Assembly (NCBI RefSeq): GCF_029379315.1
Contig: NZ_JAQYWQ010000078.1
Location: 1-35,289 of the forward strand
Direction: 5' to 3'
DNA length: 35,289 nucleotides
Origin: Nostoc sp. S13
Lineage (GTDB): Bacteria > Cyanobacteriota > Cyanobacteriia > Cyanobacteriales > Nostocaceae
Below are positions 8,204 through 15,763 of the stretch, piece after piece (the first letter of the stretch is position 1; every line of letters begins with the position of its first letter). The position numbers and the translations under genes are program-made. The notes beneath the pieces are model-generated. The model did not search any database, was not told where the DNA came from, and saw only the letters and a list, made by a program, of their open reading frames with translations.

Positions 8204-8535
8204 AGACATCTCCAGAAATTAAATATGCATTATCCATAAGTCTTAGACATTTCCAGAAATTAATTATACGATATACCTGAAATCCTTGTGGAGGGAGCAT
8301 CCCAATGCAAGCAAATTTATCAAGATGATAGATTGTCATTGCGAATGTTGGCGCAGCCTAAGAAGAGAAGCGTTCGTGGTAGCCTCTCCTAGAGAAGCAA
8401 TCGCAAAGTCTAGATGTTGCGATTGCTTCACTCCATTTCATTACTCTCGCAATGACAGCTAATGTTTTTACACATTTGGGATGCTCTTGGAGAGACGAAA
8501 TTTCTTTTACATCTCTACATTTTTCGGAGATGTCT
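8204..8535. mobile_element. Nested MITE-like element, 332 bp
   Basis: The outer terminal inverted repeats are AGACATCTCC (8204-8213) and GGAGATGTCT (8526-8535). Inside lies a second pair, GAGCATCCCAA (8295-8305) and TTGGGATGCTC (8476-8486), and inside that a third, GTCATTGCGA (8335-8344) and TCGCAATGAC (8447-8456). An extra near-copy of the outer end (AGACATTTCC) sits at 8245-8254. Read on the minus strand, 8535 to about 8487 is a diverged copy of the sequence at 15597-15650, so this is the same family. No ORF. Confidence 0.75.
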
Positions 8536-8888
8536 TATGTAATCACATCAGGATTACATAATGGAAATATTTTTATGTAACTGAGTAACAATTATATAAA
8601 TCTGTATGTTTGAATTCAACATTTTTAATGTTCAATCAGATTATATAATTTTATCTATAAATAATCCCATATATAAAGCACAAAAAATGTTTTTTAATTG
8701 CTTGTATAGAACTTGAAAACTTAAGAATAATCGTTTAAAAGAACAGATATTTATCTTTAAAGAATGACATTAATAAAGAAAAAATAGTTATAAAGAAATC
8801 TTGAACCCCTGGTAAATGTTATTTCGTTACAGAAAGAGATTGCCAAAAAAAGTTAAAAAAATATGACAACCAATAATAAAAATAAACC
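8536..8888. other. AT-rich intergenic region upstream of FG-GAP gene
   Basis: About 350 bases of strongly AT-rich sequence with no gene or clear repeat. It probably holds the promoter of the following gene. I cannot identify a strong Shine-Dalgarno sequence before the ATG at 8889. Confidence 0.4.
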
Positions 8889-10136
8889 ATGCCTGAAAGT
8901 ACAAAATCCTCACCCTTATCTTTGAATATATCTGGATGGGCATCAGACTCTTTTGCAAAATCAAAAATCTTGACATCTTCTTTTGAGAATTTAAATTATG
9001 ATTTGGGATTTACGGGTAAGAGTTCCTCATCCTCACTAGGACTAGATAGTGAACCGTTTACCCAGCCTGTCAAAATCTCAGCAAATCCCAATCCTAATCC
9101 TTACTTAACTAGTGCAGCGATTACTCCTGACTTTAACGGTGATGGCAAAACGGATAAAGTTTGGGTCAATTCTACAACGGGTGAGATTATCATTCGGTTG
9201 ATGGATGGAACAAAAGTTCTCGAACAAGGTTCTCTAGGTAATTTCGACCTATCTGCCTATGATTACAAAATTGCTGACTTCAATGGTGATGGCAAAACCG
9301 ACTTCTTATTACGCAATAAGACAACCGGCGAGAATAGCATTGTGCTGATGGATGGAACCAAAGTTGCTAATGCGGCTGCTCTAAGCAGCGTTGACCCAGC
9401 CTGGACTCCTCAGATTGGAGATTTCAACGGCGATCGCAAAACTGATATCTTCTGGCACAATGGCACAACTGGTGAGAACGCTATTTGGGAGATGGATGGT
9501 ACAACAGTTCTGAATGCAACTGTTTTGGATAAAACAGATCCAGCACTAACTCCTACCATTGTTGATTTCGACGGCAATGGCAAGAGTGACATCTTCTGGC
9601 GCAATGCGACAACCGGCGATAACACCGCTTGGTTTATGGATGGTACGCAAAAGACTGAACTTGCCCTGCAATCACAAGATGCCGCCTGGACTCCTACCCT
9701 TGGTGATTTCAACGGCGACTATAAGACTGACATTCTGTGGAGAAACGCTCAAACAGGTGAAAATAAGGTTTGGACGATGAATGGGATCTTAGTCACAGAG
9801 GGTGCTCTGGGGACACTTGACCCAGCCTGGACTTCTAAAATTGGCGATTTCAACGGCGATGGCAAGACCGACATTTTCTGGCACAATGGCACAACTGGTG
9901 AGAACACTGCTTGGTTGATGGATGGTACAACTGTTGCTACTCAGGCTTTCTTACCAGCTAATAACGCAGCCTTGACACCATCCCTTGGCGATTTCAACGG
10001 CGATGGTAAAACCGATATCTACTGGCGCGATCAGACAGCAGGTGCAGACAAAATTTGGACTCTAGATGGGACAACAGCCACTGAGAATCCGATTAGCGAT
10101 GCCGATAAGCTTACCCCAGAGTGGTATACGTTCTAA
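8889..10136 (+). CDS. FG-GAP/VCBS-like repeat protein
   Basis: A 415-residue protein built mostly of seven repeats of about 46 residues. Each starts with a calcium-loop-like motif (DFNGDGKTDKVW, DFNGDGKTDFLL, DFNGDRKTDIFW, DFDGNGKSDIFW, DFNGDYKTDILW, DFNGDGKTDIFW, DFNGDGKTDIYW) and continues with TTGEN...W.MDGT. This is the pattern of beta-propeller FG-GAP/VCBS proteins, and seven blades would close one propeller. The first 75 residues are Ser-rich and lack a signal peptide, so if the protein is secreted it would be by a route that does not need one, such as type I secretion; no transporter is adjacent. Likely a calcium-binding extracellular or surface protein; partner unknown. Confidence 0.85.
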   Translation: MPESTKSSPLSLNISGWASDSFAKSKILTSSFENLNYDLGFTGKSSSSSLGLDSEPFTQPVKISANPNPNPYLTSAAITPDFNGDGKTDKVWVNSTTGEIIIRLMDGTKVLEQGSLGNFDLSAYDYKIADFNGDGKTDFLLRNKTTGENSIVLMDGTKVANAAALSSVDPAWTPQIGDFNGDRKTDIFWHNGTTGENAIWEMDGTTVLNATVLDKTDPALTPTIVDFDGNGKSDIFWRNATTGDNTAWFMDGTQKTELALQSQDAAWTPTLGDFNGDYKTDILWRNAQTGENKVWTMNGILVTEGALGTLDPAWTSKIGDFNGDGKTDIFWHNGTTGENTAWLMDGTTVATQAFLPANNAALTPSLGDFNGDGKTDIYWRDQTAGADKIWTLDGTTATENPISDADKLTPEWYTF

Positions 10137-10197
10137 ATTTAGAATTCAGAAGTTAGCAGTTTGGAGTTAAGAATTCTTGCCCTGCTTCCCCTGCTCC

Positions 10198-10965
10198 TCA
10201 AAACTTGTAACTCAAAACCTCAATCACACTATTTTCTGGTAAATCTTTAGGGCTAATGGAAATACTATCTCCGTTGCTACGCCGCACAGTCATACCTTTC
10301 ATCAAGGTGAGAAAATTATCGAGTGGCGAAAGATTGCAGGTAGCAGCATCAGCGGCCTGTGTCCGATAATGGGTCGGAATTACCAACTTGGGATTTAACA
10401 CTTGAACAGCCTGCTTTGCTTCCTCAGCATTGTAGGCTTTTGCACTGCCTCCCACTGGAATAAATGCCACATCGGGACGTCCCATCAGGATTTTTTGCTC
10501 AATGGAAATGGGTGCAGCAGCTCCCCCTAAATGTAAAATATTAATTCCGCCTTGCTTCCAACTCCAAGCAGTATTTGAGCCAAACTGCCTACCACCTTTG
10601 CGATCGTGGTCTATGGCAATTCCTTGGAACTTAATGCCTTTGAACTCGTAAACTCCTGGTTCGTAGATGAGTTTTGCATTTCCCGGTAGTACATCCACAG
10701 CACCTTCATCCAGCAGTTGGCTGCTAATTAGTACCAAATCTGCTGCAACTTTCGGTGGACGATACCCAGCAGTACAGCCGACCGCCCGAAATGGATTGAC
10801 GAGAATTTTCGCACCGCCACCAGTAAAAAGAAAGCAAGTATGACCCAACCACTGAACTGATAAACCGCTAGATTGTGCGTCAGCTTGAGATTCAGAACCC
10901 AAGTTAGTAACTAAAGCTGTTACTAACCCCGCCCCAGCATAGCCCATCAACTGTCGTCGTTTCAT
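10198..10965 (-). CDS. Tat-exported metallo-beta-lactamase-fold protein lacking the metal motif
   Basis: The 255-residue protein begins MKRRQLMGYAGAGLVTALV, a twin-arginine signal, and so is probably exported folded. The mature part follows the metallo-beta-lactamase fold of the UPF0173-like group: VQWLGHTCFLFTGGGAKILVNPF at the start, IPVGGSAKAYNAEEA and LVIPTHYRTQ near the end. Where family members carry HxHxDH after the first strands, this protein has LVLISSQLLDEG, so the main zinc ligands are absent. It may be a binding or structural protein, or bind metal differently. It starts 3 bases after the end of the trpG-type gene on the same strand, which suggests one transcript, although the functions show no obvious link. 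Confidence 0.75.
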   Translation of the reverse strand: MKRRQLMGYAGAGLVTALVTNLGSESQADAQSSGLSVQWLGHTCFLFTGGGAKILVNPFRAVGCTAGYRPPKVAADLVLISSQLLDEGAVDVLPGNAKLIYEPGVYEFKGIKFQGIAIDHDRKGGRQFGSNTAWSWKQGGINILHLGGAAAPISIEQKILMGRPDVAFIPVGGSAKAYNAEEAKQAVQVLNPKLVIPTHYRTQAADAATCNLSPLDNFLTLMKGMTVRRSNGDSISISPKDLPENSVIEVLSYKF

Positions 10966-10968
10966 TAA

Positions 10969-11568
10969 TTATGCTCTTGACTGTAACTGTTCCAGAAAAT
11001 TTCGCAATAACTGTTTTCCTGAAGATGTCAGGACACTCTCTGGGTGAAACTGGACGCCCTGAATGTGAGGATAGTTCCGGTGTCGGACTCCCATAATGGT
11101 GTTATCTTCAACCCAAGCGGTGATTTCTAACACATCTGGGCAAGTCTCACGTTCTATCACCAAACTATGATACCTGGTGGCGGTGAGAGGATTTTCTAAT
11201 CCCCGGAAAACACCCACACCACTATGAGACACCTGAGAGGTTTTGCCATGCATCAACTCTGGAGCAGAAATTATTTTACCACCGAACACTTGACCGATGC
11301 TTTGATGTCCCAAACAGACACCCAAAATTGGCAACTCTTGTCCTAGCTGTTCAATCAATTCTAAAGAAATGCCAGCATCTTCCGGGCGACCAGGCCCAGG
11401 AGAAATAACTACGGCTTCCGGCTTTAATGCCCGAATCTCGTCTATGGATATCTTGTCGTTACGAAAAACTTTAATATCATCTGCCACTGGGAATTCTGCT
11501 GCCAATTCTCCCAGATACTGCACTAAATTATATGTAAAACTGTCGTAATTGTCGATAACTATAATCAA
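10969..11568 (-). CDS. trpG: Glutamine amidotransferase, anthranilate/aminodeoxychorismate synthase component II
   Basis: Class I glutamine amidotransferase that supplies ammonia from glutamine to anthranilate synthase (tryptophan) or aminodeoxychorismate synthase (folate). The 199-residue length is that of stand-alone TrpG/PabA. The catalytic triad is clear: Cys85 in GVCLGHQSIGQ, His175 and Glu177 in VQFHPESVLT. ISPGPGRPEDAG and HGKTSQVSH are also typical. TrpG and PabA cannot be told apart from sequence alone, and one protein often serves both enzymes, so the symbol is a convention. No trpE or pabB is adjacent. The next gene starts 3 bases downstream. Confidence 0.9.
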   Translation of the reverse strand: MIIVIDNYDSFTYNLVQYLGELAAEFPVADDIKVFRNDKISIDEIRALKPEAVVISPGPGRPEDAGISLELIEQLGQELPILGVCLGHQSIGQVFGGKIISAPELMHGKTSQVSHSGVGVFRGLENPLTATRYHSLVIERETCPDVLEITAWVEDNTIMGVRHRNYPHIQGVQFHPESVLTSSGKQLLRNFLEQLQSRA

Positions 11569-11976
11569 AGCTCATCACTCCTGGTTCTTACCACTCATCA
11601 CTTGCAAAAAGCATAAACAAATATTTCATGCTATTTGTTTGCTAAGGATAAAAATAACGCTAACGTTGATGCGTAAATCTTAAGCAGCTACTCTACCATA
11701 AGCCACTTCCTAAAGATTACCAAGTAACCCTTTAGCCAGGATGCTTGGCACCGCAGCTACGCCCGCACTTCGACAAAGCTCAGTGACCATCGTAGACATC
11801 GCATTACTTAAATTTGGAATTGCTTATAATATGTTCTCCAAAAGGGAGCGGACAGAGTGTGATCTTCTTACCGAGTCACTTGGCGATGCCTACGGCAGCC
11901 CGTGAGGCAAGGGACACGAACAGCGTGTCGCAGACAAGACTCGCTAACGCTTCTCTATCGGTGATAGAAATCACAT
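11569..11976. other. Intergenic region between trpG-type gene and dgkA
   Basis: I see no gene. It contains dispersed palindromic words common in Nostoc, such as 'gcacttcgacaaagctcagtgacc' fragments near 11767 and 'gcgatgcctacggcagccc' near 11882, plus an A/T-rich stretch near 11820 that may hold promoter sequence for the leftward trpG gene nearer 11600. Confidence 0.4.
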
Positions 11977-12432
11977 CTATAAAGCCGATATAATTAACCT
12001 TACCAGAGGAGGGAGTAATAGCGTACCAGCTACCAGCACCGCTACCAAAGCAGAGATCAGGACTGCACCAGCCGCACAATCTTTAGCAATTTTTGCCAAA
12101 TCATGGTATGTCTGCTTAACGGTTAAGTCCACAAGAGACTCGATCGCGGTATTAAGTAACTCTAGTGCCAAAACTAAACCGCTAGTTATGCCAATTACCG
12201 CTATTTCCACCGCTTGCAGATGCAAAAAAACGCTTAAACCGATCGCTAAAGCGCAAACACTTACGTGGATGCGAAAATTACGTTGAGTTTGAAAACTATA
12301 GCTGATTCCAGCCCAGGCATATTTAAAACTAACAAATAAATTAGAGGCTACCTTCCAGGAGAACTCCCGTTCATTAGACACGAGTGTTTGTAACGAGGTG
12401 GGCGTTGGTGATGAAGAAATTTTTTGGGACAT
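11977..12432 (-). CDS. dgkA: Diacylglycerol/undecaprenol kinase family protein
   Basis: Small integral membrane kinase of the prokaryotic DAGK family. Gram-positive-type members phosphorylate undecaprenol, others diacylglycerol; the substrate here is not established. The 151-residue protein has a soluble N-terminal extension of about 30 residues and then three hydrophobic helices. The active-site signature is ELLNTAIESLVDL (Glu91, Asn94, Glu97), followed by HDLAKIAKDCAAGAV, both diagnostic. It lies 150 bases downstream of ybeY on the same strand, an arrangement also known in other bacteria, so the two are probably co-expressed. Confidence 0.93.
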   Translation of the reverse strand: MSQKISSSPTPTSLQTLVSNEREFSWKVASNLFVSFKYAWAGISYSFQTQRNFRIHVSVCALAIGLSVFLHLQAVEIAVIGITSGLVLALELLNTAIESLVDLTVKQTYHDLAKIAKDCAAGAVLISALVAVLVAGTLLLPPLVRLIISAL

Positions 12433-12582
12433 AGACTTAAAAACACAAGAACAGAGTTGCTACAGTGGGAATATTCGCCGATCTTAATAGCGGAATTAAC
12501 TTTGAGGCAATATTTAAGCAATTTTCCCCAGAAGTATTATAAAAGTATTGCTCAAAATTGGCACTAAGTGATACACATACTG

Positions 12583-13116
12583 CTATTCTATGTCAATAGC
12601 AATACCTATTGTATTCAGCAATATCACTTGCTGTTCTAACATTCGCCCCAAACTTTCTTCATCAGGATGATCCCAGCCCAACAGGTGTAATAAACCGTGA
12701 GCAGCTAACCAGGCTAGCTCTGTTGGTAAGCTATGTTCCTGCTGTTGAGCTTGACGTTGTGCTGTATCTACAGACACAATAATATCACCTAAATATAATG
12801 GTACAGAAGCAAGCATTTCTTTACTTTGAGGAAAATCTACCTCCAAAGCAGCAAATGCTAAAACGTCTGTGGGCTTATTTTGTTGACGATATTGGGCATT
12901 CAGTTCTTGAATTTGCGAGTCATCTGTCAAACGCAGCCCGATCTCATAACTTGGCGCTGGCGGAATATGAGGGTGAAGTATTTCCAACCAGCGATTAAAC
13001 CACTTTTCCCAAGTTTCAGGAGTAATTCGGGGATGAGTGTCCCCAATCTTTACAGATATTGTCGGGGACAACTCGTAAAAATACTCCTCCACATATAGTT
13101 CAACTCTCAGGGGCAC
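12583..13116 (-). CDS. ybeY: Endoribonuclease YbeY (16S rRNA maturation factor)
   Basis: Zinc-dependent single-strand endoribonuclease involved in 16S rRNA 3' end maturation and ribosome quality control. The zinc signature HGLLHLLGWDH gives ligands His140, His144 and His150. KPTDVLAFAA and LGDIIVSVDTA are the other conserved blocks. At 177 residues the length is normal. Translation begins at GTG 13116; AGGAGA lies four bases upstream, which supports this start. Upstream on the same strand is the small DUF3285 gene and downstream is dgkA, so these three probably form one unit. Confidence 0.95.
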   Translation of the reverse strand: MPLRVELYVEEYFYELSPTISVKIGDTHPRITPETWEKWFNRWLEILHPHIPPAPSYEIGLRLTDDSQIQELNAQYRQQNKPTDVLAFAALEVDFPQSKEMLASVPLYLGDIIVSVDTAQRQAQQQEHSLPTELAWLAAHGLLHLLGWDHPDEESLGRMLEQQVILLNTIGIAIDIE

Positions 13117-13149
13117 ACACTCTCCTAGTCTGAGGTTTACGGTTTGTCG

Positions 13150-13305
13150 TTAGTGAGTTAGGTAAGCAAGACCAACAAGGAGAGCTAGAAGCCCTACGGC
13201 AGTCAAGGCAAAATGTTTCAGGGAAGTTCCACCCTTCCGCACCATGTTTCGCATGGCGAGTTTTACATAGCTAGGTTGAGGTTCTGTTGAAGGAGAGTTG
13301 CTCAT
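13150..13305 (-). CDS. DUF3285 family small membrane protein
   Basis: A 51-residue protein beginning MSNSPSTEPQPSYVKLAMRN and ending with a hydrophobic helix (FALTAVGLLALLVGLAYL, residues 32-49). PSYVKLAMRNMVRKGG-SLxHF is the signature I associate with DUF3285, a short cyanobacterial family of unknown function with one predicted transmembrane helix. The ATG at 13305 and TAA at 13150 are clear. It lies just upstream of ybeY (33 bases) on the same strand. A small basic amphipathic stretch before the helix suggests a membrane-anchored protein with its N-terminus in the cytoplasm. Confidence 0.85.
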   Translation of the reverse strand: MSNSPSTEPQPSYVKLAMRNMVRKGGTSLKHFALTAVGLLALLVGLAYLTH

Positions 13306-13650
13306 AGTTATTTGTCCACAGACTCTTTTATAACTGTAACAGTTGGTCTGAGATAGAATTGCGATCGCCTGTATGTTGCTAAGGATTTCTTTGAAAAGGT
13401 ATCAATCATATGGGGTGCTATGGGATGTCTACGACGGGCTATTCGGTGACGCGCTGATCTCAAATACGAGAAAATTAATCATCGATACTAAGTAATAACC
13501 GAAGTTGCTAATTACTCTTTTGGGCGATACCTGCGGTTTTTGCTAGCCTACGCATGGGGTGAAGCTCCCATTTAATTTACTATTGGTGATAATTTTACAC
13601 ATTGTGCCCAAACTATGTATTCAAATTAAAACCTTCAATTTACCAGAGTT
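13306..13650. other. Intergenic region between DUF3285 gene and truB
   Basis: No gene is visible. There is a HIP1-like site near 13362 and dispersed words such as 'gtctacgacgggctattcggtgacgc' fragments near 13427 that belong to the Nostoc palindromic repeats. It should contain the promoter of the DUF3285-ybeY-dgkA unit and the 3' end of truB transcription. Confidence 0.4.
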
Positions 13651-14535
13651 TTAAGAAATTGGTTCATAAACCATTTGGGGAATCAACACTTGGTCTTGTA
13701 ATTGCCCAATACCTAAAAAGCGAGTTTCTTGATCATAAACTCGCACTATTTCAGAAACATTAAAAGTTAGACAAATTCGCTGACCTTGACACCATTTTTG
13801 AGCAGATGTTGCTGGTAAAGTCACAGATGACAGATGTTTCAAGGCTGCATCAGATACAAAAGGTTGAAATGTCCCGGTTTGTAGTTTAGTTTCTAAGTCT
13901 GTCAAGGTGAGACTATCTGTTAAATCGAAACCACTGCTTTGAGTGCGGATCAAAGCCGCAAGAGTACCACCAGTTTCTAAGATTGCACCTAAGTCACGAG
14001 CGATCGCTCTAATATATGTACCAGAACCACAGGCGATCGCAACATCCAATTCCGGGAAATCTCCTTCTCTCCAGCCCAAAATATCTATCTGAAAAATTTC
14101 CACTGTTCGCACTGGAACTTCCACCGTTTTCCCTTGGCGTGCTAAGTCGTAGAGACGTTTACCATCCACTTGGATTGCACTGTAATTCGGTGGTATTTGC
14201 TCAATCCTGCCTTCAAATTGCGCCAGTGCAGTTTTAACTTCTGCTAAACTCAATCCAGCACAAGGTTGAGAAGTGATGATTTCGCCTTGTAAATCATCGG
14301 TTGTGGTACGCACACCCAGCCGAATCGTAGCTTTGTAAGCTTTGTTTTCTGGCAGATATTGCAATAATCTTGTGGCTTTACCAAGTGCGATCGGTAACAC
14401 CCCGGTAGCTGCTGGATCTAAGGTTCCCGCATGTCCTACACGTTTGAGGTGCAACAGTTTTCGCACCCGCGCTACGCAGTCGTGGGAAGTCCAGCCGAAT
14501 GGTTTGTTTAAGTTGAGAAAACCTTGAAATAACAC
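13651..14535 (-). CDS. truB: tRNA pseudouridine(55) synthase
   Basis: Makes pseudouridine 55 in the T-loop of tRNAs. The 294-residue protein starts with the family hallmark GFLNLNKPFGWTSHDCV, and the catalytic aspartate is Asp40 in VGHAGTLDPAATGVLPIALG. YKATIRLGVRTTTDD, PPNYSAIQVDGKRLYDLAR and CGSGTYIRAIARDLG are further conserved motifs. A small C-terminal domain follows (QDQVLIPQMVYEP). The start is GTG 14535, giving MLFQGFLN; there is no internal methionine before the conserved block, so this start is favoured. It appears monocistronic. Confidence 0.95.
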   Translation of the reverse strand: MLFQGFLNLNKPFGWTSHDCVARVRKLLHLKRVGHAGTLDPAATGVLPIALGKATRLLQYLPENKAYKATIRLGVRTTTDDLQGEIITSQPCAGLSLAEVKTALAQFEGRIEQIPPNYSAIQVDGKRLYDLARQGKTVEVPVRTVEIFQIDILGWREGDFPELDVAIACGSGTYIRAIARDLGAILETGGTLAALIRTQSSGFDLTDSLTLTDLETKLQTGTFQPFVSDAALKHLSSVTLPATSAQKWCQGQRICLTFNVSEIVRVYDQETRFLGIGQLQDQVLIPQMVYEPIS

Positions 14536-14720
14536 AAAATCAATAGTTACAGCTTCTAAATTCTATTAAATACTCATTTAATGCTTAAAGCATTAATATT
14601 TAGCAATTCTGGCTTAAATAAGCATTATTTTATACACTTTAAGCCAATACAGTTCAGTTAAGCATTTATTTCTTCTCTTCGAGAGGCTTCGCCAACGCGA
14701 TCGCGTCTACCTAAAAAATT

Positions 14721-14825
14721 GCTAATCTTCAAAGTGCTAATCTTGGAAATGCAAACCTTGATGACACCAGCTTTAAAGACGCTGACTTACGTAGAGCAAA
14801 ATTTATCACTAATGATCAAGTTTGA
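14721..14825 (+). pseudogene. Pentapeptide-repeat fragment, copy A
   Basis: Encodes ANLQSANLGNANLDDTSF then KDADLRRAKFITNDQV and stops at 14823-14825. The A(N/D)LxxA pattern is that of pentapeptide-repeat proteins. There is an in-frame stop a few codons before 14721 and no start codon, so this is a remnant. An 87-bp stretch (14721-14807) recurs downstream of the MAPEG gene with two mismatches, split by the mobile element there. Confidence 0.75.
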
Positions 14826-14834
14826 GAGGTGGAA

Positions 14835-15263
14835 ATGACGCAAGATGCAATCTTCAGCCCCTTTTTTGCCACAGTGTTTCTAACACTCATAGTCTGGGTG
14901 TATATGTACATCCGTCGTATCAGTTTCATCACAAGTATAAAGATCAGCCCGAAAGACCTTGCTGTAACTGGCACACTGGCGGAACTCTCGCCACCAAACG
15001 TATCCAATCCATCAGATAACCTAAAGAATCTGTTCGAGATTCCGGTAATTTTCTATGCGCTTGTGCTATATCTTTTTATCACAAATCAGGTGGATTCGGT
15101 GTATGTGAATGCTGCATGGGTCTTCGTTGTGTTTCGCGGATTGCATAGCGCTGTTCATTGCACATTCAATCTAATCATGCTTCGGTTCTACCTCTACCTA
15201 TTTGCCACGCTTGCAGTGTGGTTTATGGCAATCCGTGCAGCCCTTATCCACTTCAGTGCGTAA
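14835..15263 (+). CDS. MAPEG family membrane protein
   Basis: A 142-residue integral membrane protein of the MAPEG superfamily (membrane-associated proteins in eicosanoid and glutathione metabolism). Bacterial members are mostly uncharacterised, some being glutathione transferases or peroxidases. Features seen are an N-terminal helix (FFATVFLTLIVWVYMYIRR), the block NLFEIPVIFYALVLYL, and the signature AAWVFVVFRGLHSAVHCTFN followed by a final helix. ATG 14835 is preceded by GAGAGG at 14824-14829, which favours it over the GTG six bases upstream. The gene lies between two copies of a pentapeptide-repeat fragment, suggesting acquisition or rearrangement. The substrate is unknown. Confidence 0.85.
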   Translation: MTQDAIFSPFFATVFLTLIVWVYMYIRRISFITSIKISPKDLAVTGTLAELSPPNVSNPSDNLKNLFEIPVIFYALVLYLFITNQVDSVYVNAAWVFVVFRGLHSAVHCTFNLIMLRFYLYLFATLAVWFMAIRAALIHFSA

Positions 15264-15324
15264 GTATGCTGATCTGAGAAACGCTAATCTTCAAAGTGCT
15301 AATCTTGAAAATGCAAACCTTGAT

Positions 15325-15543
15325 AAAAAACTCCACCCACTCTTGGGTTGGAGTTTTTGGGCATGGGGAATGGGGCATGGGGAATGGGGCATGGGGAATG
15401 GGGCATGGGGCATGGGGCATGGGGCATGGGGCATGGGGCATGGGGAAGAAGTTACCTGTTTGGCCAATGCCCAATGCCCCAAGCGACGGGGCGACTATCC
15501 CTCTCCACCCACTCTTGGGTTGGAGTTTCCCGTCGCTTTCAAT
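15325..15543 (+). mobile_element. Hairpin-ended GGGCATG element, copy 2 (in pentapeptide gene)
   Basis: A 219-bp non-coding element of the same family as 4670-4842 but in plus orientation. It starts AAAAAACTCCACCCACTC, forms the hairpin CTCCACCCA...TGGGTTGGAG, then about twelve heptamer units of GGGGCAT/GGGGAAT (15358-15446), then AAGAAGTTACCTGTTTGGCC, a GGGGCGAC hairpin, a second CTCCACCCA...TGGGTTGGAG hairpin in the same orientation and the end GTTTCCCGTCGCTTTCAAT. Removing it leaves CCTTGATGACACCAG, exactly the uninterrupted sequence of copy A at 14756-14770, so both boundaries are supported. Confidence 0.85.
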
Positions 15544-15596
15544 GACACCAGCTTTAAAGACGCTGACTTACGTAGAGCAATATTTATCGATGCATT

Positions 15597-15685
15597 AGAC
15601 ATCTCCGAAAAAGAATGTAGAGACGCGAAATTTCGCGTCTCTACAAGGGTTCTAGATAACGCATATTTAATTTATGGAGATGTCT
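15597..15685. mobile_element. MITE-like element with AGACATCTCC ends, 89 bp
   Basis: Terminal inverted repeats AGACATCTCC (15597-15606) and GGAGATGTCT (15676-15685). Inside is a perfect 28-bp palindrome, 15619-15646, with arms GTAGAGACGCGAAA. The first 54 bases are identical to 35236-35289 at the window end, and a diverged copy forms the end of the element at 8204-8535. No coding capacity. Confidence 0.75.
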
Positions 15686-15763
15686 ATTACATAAATTTGA
15701 CATTTGTATTACCTTTTGGGCAACATTTATCAATGAAACTAAAATAAATTTTCAATACATTAA

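Larger units (their letters stand above)
15264..15747 (+). pseudogene. Pentapeptide-repeat fragment, copy B, carrying two inserted elements
   Basis: Begins YADLRNANLQSANLENANLD, is interrupted after codon Asp (15322-15324) by the 219-bp element, and resumes DTSFKDADLRRAIFIDALD. A second, smaller inverted-repeat element follows at 15597-15685. Because 219 is divisible by three and the element happens to lack stops in this frame, the reading frame stays open through both elements to 15747. The combined product would contain an artificial stretch of GMGHGAWGMGHG-type repeats. There is no dedicated start codon for the pentapeptide part, as its frame runs out of the overlapping MAPEG gene. I regard it as a remnant. 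Confidence 0.7.

Noticed and set aside
9410..9712. 100-codon ORF on minus inside the FG-GAP gene
   Set aside because: It mirrors the repeated plus-strand blades and has no independent features.
15358..15446. Possible CRISPR array or minisatellite gene
   Set aside because: The units are contiguous 7-mers without spacers, so it is a simple heptamer array inside the mobile element.
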